Shown here in pieces: positions 24,946-32,706 of a stretch of 46,627 nt of DNA. The notes beneath the pieces were generated by a model. The model was not told where the DNA came from. It ran no database searches and saw only the letters and a program-made list of their open reading frames with translations. The stretch is from an uncultured Collinsella sp. (lineage in GTDB: Bacteria > Actinomycetota > Coriobacteriia > Coriobacteriales > Coriobacteriaceae). Location: NCBI GenBank assembly GCA_900545555.1, contig UQZI01000007.1:1-46627 (forward strand), written 5' to 3'. Position 1 is the first letter of the stretch. Every line of letters begins with the position of its first letter. The position numbers and the translations under genes were made by a program.

Positions 24946-25986
24946 TTACAGCTCGACGAGCTGGCCGGTCTCGGCGGCCTCCTTGATGGCGTTAAGCAGC
25001 GTGAGCGTCTTGACGTTATCGGCCGGCGTCACGACGGGCTCGACCTCGCGGCGGACGACCTTCACAAAGTGCTTGAGCTGCATCTTGTGGGGAAGCGCCG
25101 GGTCGACGGCCGGAATCTCCATCTGCAGCGGCTTGTGCCAGTTGGAGGCGCCGTCGTAGGAGAACTGGTGCAGGCGGGGCAGCGACAGGGCGCCCTTGGT
25201 GCCGCCGATGAAGTAGGCATCGGCGTCGAAGGGACGATACTGCGGGTCCTCGCGAGCGGTCGCCTCCCAGTTCCAGGGGCTGGCGGTGGCGTCGGAGATG
25301 GTCATGCTCGCGAGCGCGCCATCGGCAAAGCGAACGTTGACCACGGCGGAGTCCTCGGTCTCAAAGCCGCGGGCGGCGCTGGACTGCATGCCCTGGACGG
25401 CGACGGGCTCGCCCAGCAGGTAGCGGAGCAGGTCGACGTCGTGGACCAGGTTGACCAGGATCGGGCCGGCACCCTTCTTGCGGCGCCACTCGACATCGAA
25501 GTACTCGTCGTTCTTATAGATCATGTAGTGGAAGCTCGAGACGGTGAGCTTGCCCAGCTCGCCGGACTCGATGATCTCCTTGGCCTTGTTGACGAAGGGG
25601 TTGTGGCGACGGTGCTGACCTACGAGCACGGGCACGCTGGCGGTCTCGGCCTCGGCGGCGAAGGCCTGGGCATCCTCGAGATCGTTGGAGATCGGCTTTT
25701 CGACCAGCGGCACGATGTTGCGCTTGATGGCCTCGCGGGCAACGCCCAGGTGCAGGTCGTTGGGGGTGGCGATGATGACGGCCTCGGGCTTGACCTCGTC
25801 CATCATCTGGGCGGGATCGGTGTAAAACGGCACGCCGGCGGCCTCGGCCGTGGCGCGGGCGCCCTCAAAGGCGTCGGCGATGGCGACGAGCTCGGCTTCG
25901 GGCTCCTCGGTGACAAAGCGGATGTGGTTGCGGCCCATGGCACCGGCGCCGATAACGGCAATGCGGACGGGGTTGAGCTCAGACAT
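24946..25986 (-). CDS. Gfo/Idh/MocA family oxidoreductase
   Basis: This 346-residue NAD(P)-dependent dehydrogenase has the Rossmann start RIAVIGAGAMGRNHIRF (8-24), AVIIATPNDLHLGVA and the catalytic-lysine motif VPLVEKPISND. NLVHDVDLLRYLLGEP matches the conserved H-DxxR/L block of the C-terminal domain. Members oxidise sugars, inositols or related polyols. AAGGAG lies 6 nt before the ATG. It is the last gene of a minus-strand group SDR, MFS, Gfo/Idh, with a divergent LysR regulator, and may oxidise the compound imported by the MFS protein. A palindromic repeat separates it from the MFS gene. Confidence 0.9.
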   Translation of the reverse strand: MSELNPVRIAVIGAGAMGRNHIRFVTEEPEAELVAIADAFEGARATAEAAGVPFYTDPAQMMDEVKPEAVIIATPNDLHLGVAREAIKRNIVPLVEKPISNDLEDAQAFAAEAETASVPVLVGQHRRHNPFVNKAKEIIESGELGKLTVSSFHYMIYKNDEYFDVEWRRKKGAGPILVNLVHDVDLLRYLLGEPVAVQGMQSSAARGFETEDSAVVNVRFADGALASMTISDATASPWNWEATAREDPQYRPFDADAYFIGGTKGALSLPRLHQFSYDGASNWHKPLQMEIPAVDPALPHKMQLKHFVKVVRREVEPVVTPADNVKTLTLLNAIKEAAETGQLVEL

Positions 25987-26016
25987 TTCGACTCCTTAAT
26001 GCTGGTGGCTGGTGGA

Positions 26017-26048
26017 ATGTGACAAAGGGACGGTCCCTCATGTCACAT
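26017..26048. repeat. ATGTGACA palindrome between MFS and Gfo/Idh genes
   Basis: ATGTGACA (26017-26024) mirrors TGTCACAT (26041-26048), with AGGGA/TCCCT inside. It is the same family as 3904-3934, 39577-39606 and 44481-44511. Here it lies within a probable operon, so it may reduce rather than stop read-through. Confidence 0.7.
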
Positions 26049-26056
26049 CGGTAAAA

Positions 26057-27313
26057 CTAAGCGGACTTCTTCTTGCTGTCGGAGACCATCATGTAGACGG
26101 TGAGCACGACGGCGATGGCGGCGATCACAATGGCGCCGTAGAAGGACTGCTGGTAGGCGGCGCTGCCGGCCTCGGCGTGATACAGCACGGCAGTGATGGG
26201 CTGGCTGATCCAGGTAGAGGCGGCGTAGCCCAGGAACATGATGCCGTAGTTGACACCGATGTTGCTGGTGCCGAAGGCGCCACCGGTGAGCGGCGGGTAG
26301 ATGACGAGCAGGGCGCCAAAGCTAAAGCCGAGCAGGGCGAGCGCCACAAAGAACATGCTCTGCGTAAAGCTCATCGACATGATGACGAGCGCGACGATGG
26401 TGACGACAAGGCTGATGAGCAGCGACTTGTAGGCACCGATCTTGTCGATGATCTGGCCAAAGGAAAGGCGACCGACCAGGTTGGCGCAGGTGTTGACGGA
26501 GACGACCACGCCGCCGAGGTCGACGGCTGCGGCACTCGTGGGGTCGGCGAAGAGCTGGACGGCGGCGATGGAGGCAACCTTGCCCACAAGCAGGGTGCCG
26601 GCGGTGGCGGCAAAGGCGAAGGTGACGATGAGGACCCAAAAGCGCGGGGTCTTGACCATCTCGCCCGGGGTGAGGTCACCGAAGGTGCCGGCGTGCGCGC
26701 CGCCCTTGGGGGCCTCGAAGCCCTCGGGCAGCCAACCGGCCTCGGGGGCCTTCAGGAACAGGGCGGAGGCGGCGATCGTCACAAAGAAGATGACGCCGAG
26801 TGCCTTAAGGGCGCCAAAGATACCGAGGCTCGGGATGAGCAGCGAGGCGAGCACCGGGGACAGCACGGCGGGGCCGGCGGTCGAAGCGGCCAGGGTGATG
26901 CCGGAGGCCAAGCCCTTCTTGTCGATGAACCATTTTTGGCCCGTGGTGAGCGCGGGGTTGTAGCCCAGGCCGTTGCCGATAGCGGCGACGAGCGAGAACC
27001 ACAGGTAGAACTGCCACGGCTCAGTGACGGTGCCGGACATGAACCAGCCCAGGCCGTAGCACACGGCGGCGGCAATCACGACGTTGCGGGGGCCGATCTT
27101 ATCGGAGATGCGGCCGGCGAAGATGCCCGTCACGGCCATGATGGTCTGAAAGACCGGGAAAGCCCAGGTAAGGGCGCTGGACCACTCGGGGTAGACGGCG
27201 AGCAGGTTCTTGCTCACGACGGAATACAGAGCGATGGAGCTGATGAAGAACATGGTGACGCACGCGGCGGAAAGCACGACGGCGCGACCCTTGTTGGAGT
27301 TGGTGGAAGCCAT
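26057..27313 (-). CDS. OFA-family MFS transporter
   Basis: This 418-residue, twelve-helix protein resembles the oxalate/formate antiporter (OFA) group: SVVSKNLLAVYPEWSSALTW, motif A as GRISDKIGPRNVV, GNGLGYNPALTTGQKWF and the second-half repeat GQIIDKIGAYKSLL. OFA proteins usually move small carboxylates. The C-terminus is lysine-rich and cytosolic. It lies between an SDR and a Gfo/Idh dehydrogenase, all on the minus strand with gaps of about 65-70 nt. The group could import and oxidise a hydroxy acid or sugar acid; the substrate is not known. Confidence 0.87.
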   Translation of the reverse strand: MASTNSNKGRAVVLSAACVTMFFISSIALYSVVSKNLLAVYPEWSSALTWAFPVFQTIMAVTGIFAGRISDKIGPRNVVIAAAVCYGLGWFMSGTVTEPWQFYLWFSLVAAIGNGLGYNPALTTGQKWFIDKKGLASGITLAASTAGPAVLSPVLASLLIPSLGIFGALKALGVIFFVTIAASALFLKAPEAGWLPEGFEAPKGGAHAGTFGDLTPGEMVKTPRFWVLIVTFAFAATAGTLLVGKVASIAAVQLFADPTSAAAVDLGGVVVSVNTCANLVGRLSFGQIIDKIGAYKSLLISLVVTIVALVIMSMSFTQSMFFVALALLGFSFGALLVIYPPLTGGAFGTSNIGVNYGIMFLGYAASTWISQPITAVLYHAEAGSAAYQQSFYGAIVIAAIAVVLTVYMMVSDSKKKSA

Positions 27314-27378
27314 TGGACTCTTTCTAATCGATGCGGGGGAGGGGCGGGTACGTCCGCGAGCCTCCCTGTTAGGTTGGT

Positions 27379-28260
27379 TTACTGGTCAGTCGGCTTGGCG
27401 ACGCCGGACTCGTCGGACCAAAGCTCGACGCCCTTGTTCTTGAGGTAGTTGTCGGCAAAGGCTCGACGGCCGCCGGGCTTGGCGGTGAGGTCGCCCATCA
27501 TATTGGAGAAGCCTCCATCGACCTTGATGGCGTCACCGGTGGTAAAGTCCGAGCGCTTGGACGCCAGGAACATGACGGCGTTGGCGATATCGCTGACCTC
27601 GCCGATGCGGCGCGTGGCGATCAGGCGGCTGCGGCTCTTTTCGACCTCGGGGTCGGCGTAAAAGCTCGCCGACATGGGGGTCTTGACAAAGCAGGGCTCG
27701 ACGCAGTTGGAGCGGACGCCGTAGGGACCCCACTCGGCGGCTAGCATCTTGGACATCATGTTGACGCCGGCCTTGGTGGAGCTGTACACGCCCGAGAACG
27801 TCTCGGGGGAGTGGCTGGCGACGGTCGAGATGTGCACCAGGCGGCCCTTCCCGGCCTTGATCATCTCGCGACCAAAGCGCTGCGAGGTGATGAAGTAACC
27901 GGTGAGGTTGACGTTGAGCACCTGCTCCCAGTCGCTCAGCGGCAGGTCCTCCATGGCTGCGAAGCGCAGGATGCCGGCGGTGTTGACGAGAACGTCGACG
28001 CGGCCGAAGTTGGCGATGGTGGCGTCGACGGCGGCCTGAACCTCGGCCTCGTCGGTGGCGTTCATCTTGTAGCCCTCGGCGTGAATGCCAAACTCGGCAG
28101 CAAGGTCGGCGGCAGCGGCCTTGACCTTCTCCTCGTCCAGGTCGAGCAGGACGACGTTAGCGCCATTGCGGGCGAACTCTCGGCAAATCTCGACGCCCAT
28201 GCCGCCGAGCGCGCCAGTCACGGCGCAGACATCGCCCTCGAGCTTAAGCCAATTGCTCAT
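27379..28260 (-). CDS. short-chain dehydrogenase/reductase
   Basis: This 293-residue classical SDR has the cofactor loop TGALGGMG (15-22), Asp40 after strand 2 (suggesting NAD(H)) and NTAG (93-96). The catalytic Ser is in HISTVAS, and Tyr159/Lys163 are in YSSTKAG. DGGFSNMMGD closes the core, followed by an unusual C-terminal extension of about 35 residues. It is first in the minus-strand group with the OFA transporter and Gfo/Idh enzyme, divergent from a LysR gene. Some Collinsella SDRs act on bile acids, but nothing here singles that out; the transporter context fits a small acid or sugar derivative better. Confidence 0.9.
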   Translation of the reverse strand: MSNWLKLEGDVCAVTGALGGMGVEICREFARNGANVVLLDLDEEKVKAAAADLAAEFGIHAEGYKMNATDEAEVQAAVDATIANFGRVDVLVNTAGILRFAAMEDLPLSDWEQVLNVNLTGYFITSQRFGREMIKAGKGRLVHISTVASHSPETFSGVYSSTKAGVNMMSKMLAAEWGPYGVRSNCVEPCFVKTPMSASFYADPEVEKSRSRLIATRRIGEVSDIANAVMFLASKRSDFTTGDAIKVDGGFSNMMGDLTAKPGGRRAFADNYLKNKGVELWSDESGVAKPTDQ

Positions 28261-28379
28261 AGGAACTTCCCTTCTTGTGCCTCCCGGGGGGTCGCTCCCA
28301 TTAACCGACCCACGTGGTTTTCGCTGGTTATCGTATGCTTTGCATTTGCGCAGGTGAATTGCATATTTGTTAGAATGAC

Positions 28380-28418
28380 GTTAACCATAGGTTTACACTG
28401 TGCGATGCAGTTTATTCT
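28380..28418 (+). promoter_or_regulatory. possible LysR site and promoter between SDR and LysR genes
   Basis: GTTAACC-ATA-GGTTTAC (28380-28396) is an inverted repeat with one mismatch, the kind of site a LysR protein binds. TTTACA (28392-28397) and TATTCT (28413-28418) could be -35 and -10 elements of the LysR gene, but the 15-nt spacing is short. The 233-nt divergent region holds no gene. Confidence 0.35.
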
Positions 28419-28493
28419 CAATTGAGCGCATGACCAGCGAAAACAACCTCCTGTGGCACCATGTGGCCACGGGCGCGAAAACGGGAGATTGAC

Positions 28494-29372
28494 GTGTACG
28501 ATCGACGACTTGAGGCCATATCGGCCGCTGCGGAGCTGGGAAGCTTCTCGCGTGCGGCGGCAAAATTGCGCGTGTCGACTCCGGCGCTCGTCAAGCAGGT
28601 GTCGGGGTTCGAGGCCGAGTTCGGCATCACGCTGTTCGAACGCTCGCACTCGGGCGTCAAGGTGACGCCGGCGGGCGCTCTGCTGGTGGACGATGCGCGC
28701 TCGATCATGCGCCAGTCTGAGGACGCGCTGCGTCGTGCCCGGCGCGCGGCGGGCGATGGCGGTGCGGTGCGCCTGGGCGTGTCGATGATGTGCCCGGGGC
28801 GCCAGACACTGTCGATGTGGACGGGCGTGCACGAGCTGGAGCCATCGCTGCGCTTCGAGATCGTGCCGGTGAACGATCTCTATGACGAGCGTGAATCCGT
28901 CATGCGCAGCTTGGGGCGCGAGGTGGATGTAGTGCAGTCGAGTTTTTCGACCCCGCGCTGGGGCGACGCCTGCCAAAAGCTCCTTATCGTCAACGTACCG
29001 TTTTATATTGATGTGCCGCGTACGAGCCCGCTTGCGCGCAAGACGCGTATCACGGTTGCCGACCTGGAGGGCATGCGCCTGCGCGTGCTCCGTCACGGCA
29101 ACGACGCTATGGACAGCCTGCGCATCGACCTGTTGGCCGACGGCGGTGTGGACGTGATCGACGTGGATAGCTTCGACTTTGCGCTCTTTAACGAGGCGGA
29201 GGAAAAGGGCGATGCGGTGCTCACCTGCGGAGCGTGGTCGGGCGTGCACCCGGCCTTTGTGGGCGTGCCGTTCCTGTGCGGCCGCGAGGTGCCGGTCTAC
29301 TTACACTACCCGCTCGAGCCCACCCTCCAAGTCCAAAAATTCGTCAACGCCATGGCCCAACTTCTCAAATAG
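28494..29372 (+). CDS. LysR-family transcriptional regulator
   Basis: This 292-residue protein starts with the LysR winged helix: YDRRLEAISAAAELGSFSRA, then AAKLRVSTPALVKQVSGFEA and GITLFERSHSGVKVTPAG. A substrate-binding domain follows from about residue 90. I take GTG 28494 as the start because GGGAG lies 7 nt upstream and the helix begins right after; an ATG at 28461 would add eleven residues. It is divergent from the SDR-MFS-Gfo/Idh group, whose expression it probably controls in response to the imported compound. Confidence 0.9.
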   Translation: MYDRRLEAISAAAELGSFSRAAAKLRVSTPALVKQVSGFEAEFGITLFERSHSGVKVTPAGALLVDDARSIMRQSEDALRRARRAAGDGGAVRLGVSMMCPGRQTLSMWTGVHELEPSLRFEIVPVNDLYDERESVMRSLGREVDVVQSSFSTPRWGDACQKLLIVNVPFYIDVPRTSPLARKTRITVADLEGMRLRVLRHGNDAMDSLRIDLLADGGVDVIDVDSFDFALFNEAEEKGDAVLTCGAWSGVHPAFVGVPFLCGREVPVYLHYPLEPTLQVQKFVNAMAQLLK

Positions 29373-29491
29373 CTATCGTGTCGATGATTCTTTAATCCCC
29401 GTCCTAGAAAAATCATCTGGTAGAGTTGACCTCACGTGAATTTCAGCACACTGTGTGCTACCTGCACTTTTGTCATTTGAGGAGTGAACTT

Positions 29492-30583
29492 GTGAATCCT
29501 TCTGTCGCCAAGAAAGCCAGCCAGGCGATGCGCCTGCTCATGATGGTGCTCACGGCAGTTCTCATCTTCTTCTTTATCAATGTTATGCTGCTCGTCTCCG
29601 ATATCCAGGGCACGGCGCGCGTGGTCAACTACGCCGGTCTGGTGCGCGGCACTACGCAGCGAATCGTTAAGCTCGAGGACGCGGGCCAGCCTCGAGATGA
29701 CCTGCTCAGAGCCGTTGATTCATACATCAACGGTTTGCGTTACGGAAGTGATGACCTCAACCTCGTCCGTCTCGACGACGACGAGTATCAGGCAAAGATG
29801 ACCGAGCTTGCAAACTATTATGATGAGCTTTGCGCCGAGATCATCCATGTGCGCGAAGTCGGCTACGAGAACACCGACATCATCGCCATGAGCGAGGAGT
29901 TCTTTGGCATTTGCGACGATGCTACGCGACTCGCAGAGGACTACTCTCAGGAGAAGGCGTCGGCGCTCAACTATCTCGAGGGCTTGGTGATCATCGACAT
30001 CGTGGGCTTGGTGACGACCTTTGCGGTCGAACTTGTTCGCGCGGTGCGCACTGCCGCACTCAATCGCGAGCTGCAGAGCAAAGTTTATCTCGACGAAGCT
30101 ACGGGACTGCCCAACAAGAACAAGTGCGAGGAAATCTTGGGCCAGGAGCATCCCGTTTCCGCTGAAGCGCCCGTTGCGCTGTGTGTCTTCGATCTAAATA
30201 ATCTGCATACGGTCAATAACCGCTTTGGCCACGAGAAAGGCGACGAATACATTCGTTCTTTTGCCCAGCAGCTGGGGCGTGTGGCGTCCGAGGCCTGCTT
30301 TGTGGGCCGCGACGGCGGCGATGAGTTTATCGCGGTGCTGTGGGATGCCGATCGAGCTGCCGTGGAGTCCCGTCTCGCTCGGGTCCGTGCGAACGTGAAC
30401 GAGTATTCCGAAGCTCACCCCGACATGCCTATCAGCTATGCGGTGGGCTATGCGCTTTCCAGCGATTTTGATGAACCGCCCACGATGCGCGAGCTCTTTT
30501 CCCAGGCCGACAAAAACATGTACATCGACAAGAACCGCGTAAAGAAAGCCGAGGCAGCCGGGCCGCAACGCGAGGACCGCTAA
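29492..30583 (+). CDS. membrane-anchored diguanylate cyclase (GGDEF)
   Basis: This 363-residue protein has membrane helices at about 12-35 and 161-182. The extracellular region between them begins ARVVNYAGLVRGTTQRIVK, like the four-helix sensor of NarX/PilJ-type receptors. The GGDEF domain has DLNNLHTVNNRFGHEKGDEY and a complete signature RDGGDEF (273-279), so it can be active. The residues where the inhibitory RxxD I-site would lie read GRVASEA, so product inhibition is probably absent. GTG 29492 has GAGGAG 7 nt upstream and is preferred over 29426. No EAL or PilZ partner is in the window. A terminator follows. Confidence 0.9.
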   Translation: MNPSVAKKASQAMRLLMMVLTAVLIFFFINVMLLVSDIQGTARVVNYAGLVRGTTQRIVKLEDAGQPRDDLLRAVDSYINGLRYGSDDLNLVRLDDDEYQAKMTELANYYDELCAEIIHVREVGYENTDIIAMSEEFFGICDDATRLAEDYSQEKASALNYLEGLVIIDIVGLVTTFAVELVRAVRTAALNRELQSKVYLDEATGLPNKNKCEEILGQEHPVSAEAPVALCVFDLNNLHTVNNRFGHEKGDEYIRSFAQQLGRVASEACFVGRDGGDEFIAVLWDADRAAVESRLARVRANVNEYSEAHPDMPISYAVGYALSSDFDEPPTMRELFSQADKNMYIDKNRVKKAEAAGPQREDR

Positions 30584-30594
30584 GCCCACAAAAA

Positions 30595-30635
30595 GAGGCC
30601 CTGACCAACTGGCCAGGGCCTCGCTAACTTTTATT
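30595..30635 (+). terminator. intrinsic terminator of the diguanylate cyclase gene
   Basis: GAGGCCCTG (30595-30603) and CAGGGCCTC (30614-30622) pair perfectly, followed by GCTAACTTTTATT. It starts 11 nt after the stop codon. Confidence 0.85.
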
Positions 30636-30665
30636 CCGTTCTAAATGACGGGCTGATTGCGCGTA

Positions 30666-30772
30666 GGAGGGCGCCCCGGGGGCGGCGGGGTATTTCCTCC
30701 GCGCGCAGTTTCGCAGCGCAGCGAGGATGTTTGAGCACGGAGGAATTACCCCGACGCCCCGGGGCACCCTCC
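30666..30772. repeat. 36-bp imperfect inverted repeat between convergent genes
   Basis: The left arm 30666-30701 (GGAGGGCGCCCCGGGG...) and right arm 30738-30772 mirror each other with a few mismatches and one gap. It lies between the diguanylate cyclase (+) and the ABC exporter (-). It has no T-run and resembles the other long inverted repeats of this window. Confidence 0.75.
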
Positions 30773-30786
30773 GTCAGTAACCAGTT

Positions 30787-32706
30787 CTACTCGAGCTCAA
30801 ACGCACCGGTATACAGCTGGTAGTAGTACCCGCGCTTGGCGATCAGCTCGTCGTGGTTGCCGCGCTCGATGATACGGCCGTGGTCCAGACAGATGATCGC
30901 GTCGGAGTTGCGCACGGTGGACAGGCGGTGTGCGATGACAAACGTCGTGCGGCCCTCCATGAGCTTATCCATGCCCTCCTGCACGATGGCCTCGGTGCGG
31001 GTGTCGATACTCGACGTAGCCTCGTCCAGAATCATCGCCGGCGGATCGGCGACGGCAGCGCGGGCTATCGAGATCAGCTGGCGCTGGCCCTGCGACAGCT
31101 GGGCGCCGTTGCCGGTGAGCATGGTGTCATAGCCGTCGGGCAGGCGGGTGATAAAGTCGTCCGCGCCCGCGAGCTTGGCCGCCGCGATGCACTCCTCGTC
31201 GGTCGCATCCAGGTTGCCGTAGCGGATGTTATCCATCACGGTGCCGGTGAACAGGTTCACGTCCTGCAGCACGACGCCCAGGCTTCGGCGCAGGTCGGCC
31301 TTGCGGATCTTGTTGACGTTGATGCCGTCGTAGCGGATCTTGCCGTCGGCGATGTCGTAGAAGCGGTTGATGAGGTTGGTGATGGTCGTCTTGCCGGCAC
31401 CGGTGGCGCCGACAAACGCGACCTTCTGGCCCGGCTTGGCAAACACGGACACGCCGTGCAGCACCTCGTGGTCGGGCGTGTAGCCAAAGTCGACGTTGTC
31501 CATGACCAGGTCGCCGCGCAGCGGTACGTACTCGATCTCGCCGGTTGCGCGGTGCGGATGTTTCCACGCCCACATGCCGGTGTGGTGGTCCGCCTCCTCG
31601 AACTCCCAAGTCTCGGGGTTCACCTGCGCGTTGACGAGTGTCACGTAGCCTTCGTCGGCCTCGGGCTTCTCGTCGATGAGCTCAAAGATGCGGTCGGCGC
31701 CGGCGAGGCCCATGACCACGGCGTTGATCTGCTGTGAGATCTGGCCGATCTGTCCGCAGAACTGCTTGGTCATGTTGAGGAACGGCACCACGACGGCGAT
31801 GGACAGCGCCATGCCCGAGATGCTCAGGTTGGGCACGCCCAGCGCCAGGAAAATGCCGCCCGCCAGTGCGACCAGCACGTAGAGCAGGTTGCCCAGGTTC
31901 ATAAGGATGGGCATGAGGATGTTGGCGTACATGTTGGCCTTCTGCGAGACCTCGAAGAGCTTTTCGTTGCGCTCGTCAAAATCGGCCTCGGCGGCAGACT
32001 CGTGGCAGAACGCCTTGACGACCTTCTGGCCGTTCATGACCTCCTCGATATGGCCCTCGACCACGCCGAGCTCGGTCTGCTGCGCAATGAAGAAGCGCGC
32101 GGAGTTGGAGCCGAGCAGCTTGGTCATAAAGGTCATAAAGGCGACGCCGGCGATGATGACCAGGCACATCCACACGCTGTAGTACAGCATGATAAAGAAC
32201 ACCGTGACGATGATGATGATCGTCATGAGCAGGTTGGGCAGCGACTGACTGATCATCTGGCGCAGCGTATCGATGTCGTTGGTGTAGTGGCTCATGATAT
32301 CGCCGCGCTGGTGCGTGTCGAAGTAGCGGATCGGCAGGTCCTGCATGCGGTTGAACATCATCTCGCGCAGCTTCTCGAGCGAGCCCTGCGTGACGATAGC
32401 CATGGCGCGGTTCCAGAAGAGTGAGGACAGGACACCGACGCCGTAGATGCAGGCGAGGGTGGTCACGAGCTGCAGAATCTTGGGCTGTGCGGCTTCCCAA
32501 TCGCCCGACTGCCACGATTCGCTAATAATCTGCAGGGCGCTCTGCAGGAAGGTCGCGCCGATGGAGTTGATGATGGCGCAGAGCACCACGCCGGCGACGA
32601 CAAGGGGCAAAAGCACGGGATAGAAGCCAAAGAGCGTCTTGATGAGGCGCGACATGGTGCCGCCCTTACGGTTGAGCGCGCGCTCGGCGGTCGTTGCCTT
32701 ACTCAT
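30787..32706 (-). CDS. ABC exporter half-transporter, canonical ATPase subunit
   Basis: This 639-residue protein fuses six membrane helices with an ATPase domain. Its nucleotide motifs are complete: Walker A GATGAGKTT, signature LSQGQRQ, Walker B AMILDEATSSID with catalytic Glu, and the switch His in VIAHRLST. It overlaps the preceding half-transporter by 8 nt, and the two should form a heterodimer in which this subunit carries the catalytic Glu and His. A stretch of about 40 residues before the ATPase domain (VNPETWEFEEADHHTGMWAW) is specific to this type of pair. It is probably an exporter of drugs, lipids or peptides. GAAGGAGG lies before the ATG. Confidence 0.93.
   Translation of the reverse strand: MSKATTAERALNRKGGTMSRLIKTLFGFYPVLLPLVVAGVVLCAIINSIGATFLQSALQIISESWQSGDWEAAQPKILQLVTTLACIYGVGVLSSLFWNRAMAIVTQGSLEKLREMMFNRMQDLPIRYFDTHQRGDIMSHYTNDIDTLRQMISQSLPNLLMTIIIIVTVFFIMLYYSVWMCLVIIAGVAFMTFMTKLLGSNSARFFIAQQTELGVVEGHIEEVMNGQKVVKAFCHESAAEADFDERNEKLFEVSQKANMYANILMPILMNLGNLLYVLVALAGGIFLALGVPNLSISGMALSIAVVVPFLNMTKQFCGQIGQISQQINAVVMGLAGADRIFELIDEKPEADEGYVTLVNAQVNPETWEFEEADHHTGMWAWKHPHRATGEIEYVPLRGDLVMDNVDFGYTPDHEVLHGVSVFAKPGQKVAFVGATGAGKTTITNLINRFYDIADGKIRYDGINVNKIRKADLRRSLGVVLQDVNLFTGTVMDNIRYGNLDATDEECIAAAKLAGADDFITRLPDGYDTMLTGNGAQLSQGQRQLISIARAAVADPPAMILDEATSSIDTRTEAIVQEGMDKLMEGRTTFVIAHRLSTVRNSDAIICLDHGRIIERGNHDELIAKRGYYYQLYTGAFELE

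Noticed and set aside
26012..27448. 478-codon frame antisense to the OFA transporter
   Set aside because: Rich in Gly, Asp, His and Arg with no domains; it is the complement of hydrophobic-codon runs in a clear transporter gene.
27379..28260. Assignment of the SDR as a bile-acid hydroxysteroid dehydrogenase
   Set aside because: Only the general SDR motifs are visible, and the neighbours (OFA transporter, Gfo/Idh) point to small acids or sugar derivatives rather than steroids.
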